Of a DNA stretch of 64,000 bases, positions 59,710 through 64,000 are shown one piece after another. Position 1 is the first letter of the stretch. Each line of letters opens with the position of its first letter. The notes under the pieces were generated by a model. That model was not told the origin of the DNA, searched no databases, and saw nothing but the letters and a program-made list of their open reading frames with translations. A program made the position numbers and the translations under genes. The DNA comes from Marinobacter sp. F4206 (lineage in GTDB: Bacteria > Pseudomonadota > Gammaproteobacteria > Pseudomonadales > Oleiphilaceae): NCBI RefSeq assembly GCF_019392195.1, contig NZ_JAHXKI010000007.1, forward strand, positions 50,411 through 114,410, in the 5' to 3' direction.

Positions 59710-60273
59710 ATGGCTAAAGAAATGGTTTCTATTTCAGGATCTGGGAAGGTCACAACCTACAACTGGATGCTCAAAAGTGCTCGTGTGGCGCTTGAATTTG
59801 CGCGTGAGAAGGAAGAAGGGCGTTTTTTTCAGGCGATGAACGTGTTGGTGTATTCAGCATTCGCCGTGGAGGCGTATTTCAACCACCTGGGTGCGCATTT
59901 GGATTCGAATTGGGAGTCCAAAGAGAGGAAGTTTTCAAAGTTCAAAAAGCTGCGCCAATTCAATGAACGCCTCGAACTCAATCAGGATCTTTCGAAAGAA
60001 CCCTTTCGCTCTGTTATGGATGTATTTGACTTCCGTGACGCACTTGCGCACGGCAAGACTGAGGAAGTTGAACGCCAGGAAACAGTCGAGCTCTCAGAGG
60101 ATGAGTTACGATCCTATATGATCGGCACGAAATGGATGGATGCCTGCACTTTGGAGAATGCAGCGCGGATCTTTTCCAACGTCGAGGAAGCTATTCGACA
60201 GCTACATAGGGCAGCGGGTCTCGGTGAGTACCCCTTCATCCACTACCACAGTTCGGCATACAGTCTTGCTTAA
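59710..60273 (+). CDS. Cassette 3: HEPN-like protein
   Basis: A 187-residue soluble, mostly helical protein. The helix MNVLVYSAFAVEAYFNHLG and the later FRDALAHGK contain the HEPN-type Rx4H motif (Arg109, His114). HEPN domains are often ribonuclease toxins or nucleic-acid effectors in defence and toxin-antitoxin systems. No antitoxin-like partner frame is in the cassette. The start ATG lies six bases after the attC R' with no clear ribosome binding site. The stop is formed within R''. HEPN assignment is by motif only. Confidence 0.65.
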   Translation: MAKEMVSISGSGKVTTYNWMLKSARVALEFAREKEEGRFFQAMNVLVYSAFAVEAYFNHLGAHLDSNWESKERKFSKFKKLRQFNERLELNQDLSKEPFRSVMDVFDFRDALAHGKTEEVERQETVELSEDELRSYMIGTKWMDACTLENAARIFSNVEEAIRQLHRAAGLGEYPFIHYHSSAYSLA

Positions 60274-60345
60274 CAAGGGGCTGCAGCGGACCGCTTTTCC
60301 GGCGCGTTGCGCCTCCAAATCGGCCGCGGAGCCCAAGCGTTAGCC
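60268..60345 (+). other. attC site of cassette 3
   Basis: R'' GCTTAAC (60268-60274), R' GTTAGCC (60339-60345), 78 bases with long inner arms rich in GC. R'' complements GTTAAGC that starts the cassette. Confidence 0.87.
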
Positions 60346-60365
60346 GTGAAAGGAAGCTTTTCCAG

Positions 60366-60926
60366 ATGCCCAAATGTGTAGATCAAGATTTTCCTTGTCA
60401 GAATCCAAATTATACGGATTTCGACAACATCGCTACCTCAGAACTCTACAATCCTCCATCGGCAAGCGACATCGTAAACGCGAGTGATTTTTGCACTCTA
60501 GTGCCTCTAGAAAGAGCCTTCCAACTCACTGATTTGACATACAAAGATTATTTTAAGGGATTGCGCAATAAAACAGGCGTTTACCATCTATGGATTGATT
60601 ATGATGATTGCGATGATCATGACACCCATACAATGCTTTGTGTATATGTAGGAAAAGGATTGGCAGAGGGAAGGGTCAATGATCACATCAAGAAGAAATG
60701 GCCAGACAAAGAATCGTTATATGTTACTTTCTACGAGTGTAGTAACAGAATCGCAAAGTACATAGAACAATTATTCTTGGATACCTATAAATTTTATCTA
60801 AATAAGCAGGAAAACACTGGCACAAAGAACCTTTTTGCTGTTTGGGATAATGAGCGACATTTACTTGGTACAGAGCTTCATGCCGTAAGCAACTTAACCA
60901 ATATCAATGACATAGATGGCATATAG
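60366..60926 (+). CDS. Cassette 4: GIY-YIG-like nuclease
   Basis: A 186-residue protein with GVY (71-73), YVGKG (94-98), Arg103, Glu133 in KYIEQLFLDTY and a later Asn, the order of the GIY-YIG nuclease core. About 60 N-terminal residues precede the core. Base composition is clearly AT-richer than the flanking chromosome. AAGGA lies ten bases upstream of the ATG. Possible roles are DNA cleavage in defence or as a homing-type nuclease; no target is implied by the sequence. Confidence 0.72.
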   Translation: MPKCVDQDFPCQNPNYTDFDNIATSELYNPPSASDIVNASDFCTLVPLERAFQLTDLTYKDYFKGLRNKTGVYHLWIDYDDCDDHDTHTMLCVYVGKGLAEGRVNDHIKKKWPDKESLYVTFYECSNRIAKYIEQLFLDTYKFYLNKQENTGTKNLFAVWDNERHLLGTELHAVSNLTNINDIDGI

Positions 60927-60935
60927 AAAATTAAC

Positions 60936-60998
60936 GGCTAACAAGGCACTCGTTCGGACGCGAACTACGCTGCGCTGCACAGCTTATAAACGTTAGGC
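60936..60998 (+). other. attC site of cassette 4
   Basis: R'' GGCTAAC (60936-60942), R' GTTAGGC (60992-60998), 63 bases. R'' complements GTTAGCC that starts the cassette. Confidence 0.87.
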
Positions 60999-61026
60999 AA
61001 AAACCTGAAATGGGATTAGATGAAAG

Positions 61027-61719
61027 ATGGAAAAGAACGTTGTCAAACCAGAAAAAATAACCAAGCCCATTCAGCTGCTTGGAGCTTGGTTGGTTGGTCT
61101 GGTTTCGCTCAACAGTTGCTTCCTATTCGCAGCAGCAAACTTTGGGACAGGAACCTGGGAGTCAGAGGCTCTTGTGATTGCTTCGATATCAAATGTGCCC
61201 GTCTTCCTAATAGCTGTTTTCTTACTGCAAACGAAGTTTAGGCCAGAGCTGCAGGAAGATGCGTATTATGCTAACTATTTAAGTCAAAAGACCAATGAAA
61301 TAGTTAAAAGGCCGAAATCCGAAGTTATCTACAGTGAGTTAATGGGGCGCGTCGAGAATATAGAGGCATCACTTGCACAAACTAATAATGTGGACGCAGA
61401 CGTAAATGAGCTTTCCAGTCTTCTGATCGGCGTCAACCGCCACTTTGGCGACATAGAGTCGATCAAAAGCCATTTGGCGAGTAAAGGTGTTGAAAGTGTA
61501 ACTGTATTTGGTCCTTCAGACACAGCACCAACACATAGAGTTCTGTCGATTTCGAATCGTCTCAATAGCGAAAAAATAATTGCTGCCAAAAAGTTATCGG
61601 CCGAATTGAAGATGGATGGGTACGCATTCTTTGATCCCGTATCAGAAGAAACGGATGAAGATATTCTGATTGGCGCATACGGCAATATTGAGTTTGAGAC
61701 TCTTACAACTACTGCCTAA
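61027..61719 (+). CDS. Cassette 5: two-helix membrane protein of unknown function
   Basis: A 230-residue protein. Two hydrophobic segments (about residues 18-37 and 50-66) are followed by a charged, largely helical C-terminal domain (residues 75-230). No family is recognised. The arrangement of two N-terminal membrane helices plus a cytoplasmic domain occurs in many effector and sensor proteins. The stop codon lies in R''. Confidence 0.62.
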   Translation: MEKNVVKPEKITKPIQLLGAWLVGLVSLNSCFLFAAANFGTGTWESEALVIASISNVPVFLIAVFLLQTKFRPELQEDAYYANYLSQKTNEIVKRPKSEVIYSELMGRVENIEASLAQTNNVDADVNELSSLLIGVNRHFGDIESIKSHLASKGVESVTVFGPSDTAPTHRVLSISNRLNSEKIIAAKKLSAELKMDGYAFFDPVSEETDEDILIGAYGNIEFETLTTTA

Positions 61720-61773
61720 CAATTCGCGCCACGCGGACGCAATAAAGTGCGCCGGTGCGCTCGGGCGTTAGCT
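61714..61773 (+). other. attC site of cassette 5
   Basis: R'' GCCTAAC (61714-61720), R' GTTAGCT (61767-61773), 60 bases. R'' complements GTTAGGC that starts the cassette. Confidence 0.87.
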
Positions 61774-61814
61774 TAAGGTGAAGCGTCATAAACTGATGAA
61801 AGTAATAAGGTTTT

Positions 61815-62780
61815 ATGGAAGGGATATACTTTAACGCGCATTTAACTGAGTCGATATTTTTCAAGCCGGAACAATTATATGATGGAAACAGAAAGGTCTT
61901 GAAAAATCTTGAACACATCGAGAAAGGTAATATCTATTTTATTGCTGAGAGAGGTAAGGTTCGCGTTGATCCAAAAAAAGTTAAATTATCATCCAAAGGT
62001 AGACTTAGAATTGATCTAAGACTTTGTGATGGCGCAGTTGTTAGGGAAACAATTGATACGGCACCTCTGTTTATTGATCTAGGTGATATGTTTAGAAAAA
62101 TATATGGAGATACCAAAACATTGCAAATGCATATTAGGTCAGTTGAAAATGCTGATGAATACGAGCGCCTATTGTCTAAGTCTGGCTCATTACCTGTAAT
62201 CGGCTTATCGTTGATTCCTGAAAAACAGAATAAAAAGAATGTTGCGCTAAGGCTTTATACCCCAGACGGTCAAGTTAACGATGCACCATTTTCTATACAC
62301 AGCATCATTTCCGCTTACGCAATCGATATCAGAGATTTTCCAAAGATTGCATATATAGGAAAGTCATCTTCTTTAAGCGACCGAATATATAAGCATGAAA
62401 AGCTTCAACAAGCTTTGGCTGTTTTAGATGATGACTCAGATATTTATTTATACGCTTTTCAATTTGATAGTGACAAAATAATTAATAAAAAACTCTCTGA
62501 TGGTCGAACGTACTTGGAGCGAAACTCTACTAGTGATGTTGCTGGTGCTGACGCTATCTCTTTAGTTGAAATGAGTCTCATTAATTACTTCAAACCAACG
62601 CTGAACACTGATTACGTCAACGCTGATATTCCACGCAATGACATTTTCAGAAGATCGCTCAGCAATAAATATACTCATTTTGTTATGGAAGTGATTCACG
62701 ACGACGGTAGTTTCTGGGAATTTGGCTCTGAAGTTGTTCCTTCGTCTTTAAGTCATACCATAAGATACGAAGTAAGCTAA
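61815..62780 (+). CDS. Cassette 6: divergent GIY-YIG-like protein
   Basis: A 321-residue protein, the most AT-rich gene in the window. Residues 160-270 carry a YIG motif (YIGKS 180-184), Arg190 in LSDRIYKHEKL, Glu252 in LVEMSLINYFKPTLNTDYV and Asn264, the pattern of GIY-YIG nucleases, but no clear GIY triplet. An N-terminal domain of about 150 residues has no recognisable fold. TAAGG lies five bases before the ATG. Function unproven. The stop TAA is formed by the R''. Confidence 0.68.
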   Translation: MEGIYFNAHLTESIFFKPEQLYDGNRKVLKNLEHIEKGNIYFIAERGKVRVDPKKVKLSSKGRLRIDLRLCDGAVVRETIDTAPLFIDLGDMFRKIYGDTKTLQMHIRSVENADEYERLLSKSGSLPVIGLSLIPEKQNKKNVALRLYTPDGQVNDAPFSIHSIISAYAIDIRDFPKIAYIGKSSSLSDRIYKHEKLQQALAVLDDDSDIYLYAFQFDSDKIINKKLSDGRTYLERNSTSDVAGADAISLVEMSLINYFKPTLNTDYVNADIPRNDIFRRSLSNKYTHFVMEVIHDDGSFWEFGSEVVPSSLSHTIRYEVS

Positions 62781-62883
62781 CAAGTGGCTGCTACGGACCC
62801 AAAACAGTTGGCACCTTTTGCGCATTTCGCTTCGCGGCGCAAAAGCCGCCAACTATTTCGGGCCGCAGAGCCAGGCGTTAAGA
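62775..62883 (+). other. attC site of cassette 6
   Basis: R'' AGCTAAC (62775-62781), R' GTTAAGA (62877-62883), 109 bases, the longest here, with an inner GC-rich stem-loop. R'' complements GTTAGCT that starts the cassette. Confidence 0.85.
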
Positions 62884-62895
62884 ATAGGGAAAACC

Positions 62896-63363
62896 GTGCC
62901 AACAGTTACACTCAAGGACATCAAAGCTGCCTCTGACGAATTTTTTCGTCGCCATTGGCCTTCCTCGGAAATGGAAATGCCAAGATGGAATAGCCCATGG
63001 GATTTGGTCGGAACATTACCTGGGCACAACAAACAGGGTGTATACCTGTTGTTGGGAGAGCACGACGAAGTCCTCTATATTGGCGTTGGCGCATCTTTAG
63101 GCGGTGGCAAATATACTGGTTATGGTCTTGGTTCAAGGACTGGCCAATATTTCCGCATGGCAGAAGGTCAACGAGGTGTTCCGGTAAAGGATCGGCAGTA
63201 CGTTCCTAAGACAAAATGGGCTGAACGCGGTGTGTCCCAAGTGGTTACCCTGGGCTTTCATCAAGACTACGCATACTTGGCTTATGGATTAGAAGCATTT
63301 CTGTTGCGGGAGATAGAGACCCCCTACAACAAAGTCCGATCGGCCAGGGCATCAAATTCTTAA
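62896..63363 (+). CDS. Cassette 7: GIY-YIG-like protein
   Basis: A 155-residue protein from GTG 62896 (AGGGA upstream). GVY at 48-50, YIGVG at 61-65, Arg81 in GLGSRTGQYF, Glu133 in GLEAFLLREI and Asn145 in ETPYNKVRS form a full GIY-YIG core. It has no obvious extra domain. An in-frame opening at 62818 runs through the preceding attC and is rejected. The stop is formed within R''. Confidence 0.75.
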   Translation: MPTVTLKDIKAASDEFFRRHWPSSEMEMPRWNSPWDLVGTLPGHNKQGVYLLLGEHDEVLYIGVGASLGGGKYTGYGLGSRTGQYFRMAEGQRGVPVKDRQYVPKTKWAERGVSQVVTLGFHQDYAYLAYGLEAFLLREIETPYNKVRSARASNS

Positions 63364-63442
63364 CAAATTGTTGTAGTTCGTTTCGGCCTGCGGCCTCCAC
63401 CGGACGCCCCTGTCGGGGCGCCGCTAAACCAAGGCGTTATGA
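63358..63442 (+). other. attC site of cassette 7
   Basis: R'' TCTTAAC (63358-63364), R' GTTATGA (63436-63442), 85 bases. R'' complements GTTAAGA that starts the cassette. Confidence 0.87.
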
Positions 63443-63445
63443 CCA

Positions 63446-63904
63446 ATGATCGAATATTCGAAGTCTGACATCGCTATGGAATATCTCGACGCAGCAATTG
63501 AAGAGCGGGAGCTGCATCAAAGATATTTTGCTGCAATGAACTTGGCGGGAGTGGCGGAGGAATTATTCGGAAAATTGGTGCGAGTAGCCGGTGAGAAAGA
63601 TCGTCTAACCAGCACGATTGAGGACCTTAGCTATATACAAGAAAAGCTATGGGGGAAAATGGGTTGGGCGAAGCAAAGCCCGAAAGACCTCAAAAAGCTG
63701 TTGGTTAGCCCCAAAAATAGCATCAAACACATGGATAACGGCGCAGACTCAAACGCGAAGCTTCATTTTGAAGTGGAAGATGAATCGAAGTGGATGATTC
63801 AGTCTGCAATTCGGAACATGGACGCGCTTGGATTAGAACGTTCAGAAGCTGTGAGGCGCTTCCTGTTGAAGCACGCAGACGATGATTCACTGGACAAGTC
63901 ATAA
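63446..63904 (+). CDS. Cassette 8: HEPN-like small protein
   Basis: A 152-residue soluble protein with helix-rich composition (YFAAMNLAGVAEELFGKLV) and a KNSIKH segment at 90-95, reminiscent of an RNxxxH-type HEPN motif but with Lys instead of Arg. ATG 63446 follows the attC R' by three bases. It is a single-gene cassette. The stop TAA is formed in the R'' TCATAAC (63899-63905). Family assignment is weak. Confidence 0.6.
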   Translation: MIEYSKSDIAMEYLDAAIEERELHQRYFAAMNLAGVAEELFGKLVRVAGEKDRLTSTIEDLSYIQEKLWGKMGWAKQSPKDLKKLLVSPKNSIKHMDNGADSNAKLHFEVEDESKWMIQSAIRNMDALGLERSEAVRRFLLKHADDDSLDKS

Positions 63905-63981
63905 CCAGTTATTCCAGTTCGTTCTGCACTTCCCCCACTTCAATAGACACGCATCGATAACTCCGAAACAGGAGAGCTACG
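63899..63981 (+). other. Incomplete or interrupted attC site of cassette 8
   Basis: R'' TCATAAC at 63899-63905 complements the GTTATGA that starts the cassette. No R' of the form GTTRRRY follows within the remaining sequence, and a new coding frame begins at 63982, so the attC is probably cut by an inserted sequence. The next 75 bases are pyrimidine-rich, then give way to a ribosome binding site. Confidence 0.55.
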
Positions 63982-64000
63982 ATGCCGAAGATGCTCACTG
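63982..64000 (+). CDS. Start of an unidentified gene, cut by the window end
   Basis: ATG at 63982 behind AGGAG (63970-63974, seven-base spacing) opens MPKMLT and runs off the window. The good ribosome binding site argues for a real gene. A transposase of an inserted element is one possibility given the broken attC, but six residues cannot decide. Confidence 0.4.

Noticed and set aside
62818..62895. N-terminal extension of the cassette 7 frame
   Set aside because: It would translate attC of cassette 6. GTG 62896 with AGGGA upstream fits better.

Overview
The window is a GC-rich chromosomal segment of a marine gammaproteobacterium. Gene content and order (DUF2066 gene, pgsA-like gene, hda; lysC-csrA followed by Ser and Arg tRNAs; lptFG; alaS; imuA-imuB-dnaE2; oadGAB) fit a Marinobacter-like organism. 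That assignment is inference from gene order and protein character; no marker gene was compared.

Positions 1-16.9 kb are housekeeping: the 3' end of mrp/apbC, dcd with a DUF416 gene, avtA, a DUF3108 lipid/envelope-type protein, purM-purN, a DUF2066 gene with a CDP-alcohol phosphatidyltransferase and hda, an orphan ParA-type ATPase, yqcC, nadC, a DUF1631 protein, ampD-ampE and a chemoreceptor. Positions 17.3-22.6 kb hold a five-gene chaperone-usher pilus operon (pilin, two chaperone-like proteins, usher, two-domain tip subunit) with a terminator between the pilin and the assembly genes. Positions 22.6-45.6 kb return to core genes: cobalamin adenosyltransferase, panE, valS, holC, pepA, lptF-lptG, an RDD protein, alaS, lysC, csrA, three tRNAs, a CHRD protein, a second chemoreceptor, a DUF2058 protein, dbpA and the oxaloacetate decarboxylase sodium pump oadG-oadA-oadB.

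Positions 45.7-57 kb contain the SOS mutagenesis operon imuA-imuB-dnaE2 with a perfect LexA box over its -10, a cysteine synthase fused to glutaredoxin, a PLP decarboxylase, a DsrE protein, a winged-helix/TPR regulator and phhB.

Positions 56.98 kb to the window end are a chromosomal integron. The integrase gene (minus strand) is a pseudogene with an internal, frame-breaking deletion, although its SOS promoter (TTGACC, 18 bp, TACTGT overlapped by a LexA box) is intact. Eight cassettes follow on the plus strand, seven with complete attC sites whose R'' half matches the first bases of their own cassette. Three cassettes encode GIY-YIG-like proteins, two encode HEPN-like proteins, two encode small membrane proteins and one encodes a dehydrogenase that has lost catalytic zinc ligands. 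The eighth attC appears interrupted, and a new reading frame with a good ribosome binding site begins at the very end.

The most unusual non-coding signal is a pair of dispersed elements (529-622 and 45621-45730). They share a 54-nt core with two hairpins whose loops all read CANGGAYG, the consensus CsrA/RsmA site. Each core is closed by a 20-28 bp outer stem whose sequence is unrelated between the copies yet self-complementary in each. With csrA present in the same window, a CsrA-binding RNA role is a testable idea.
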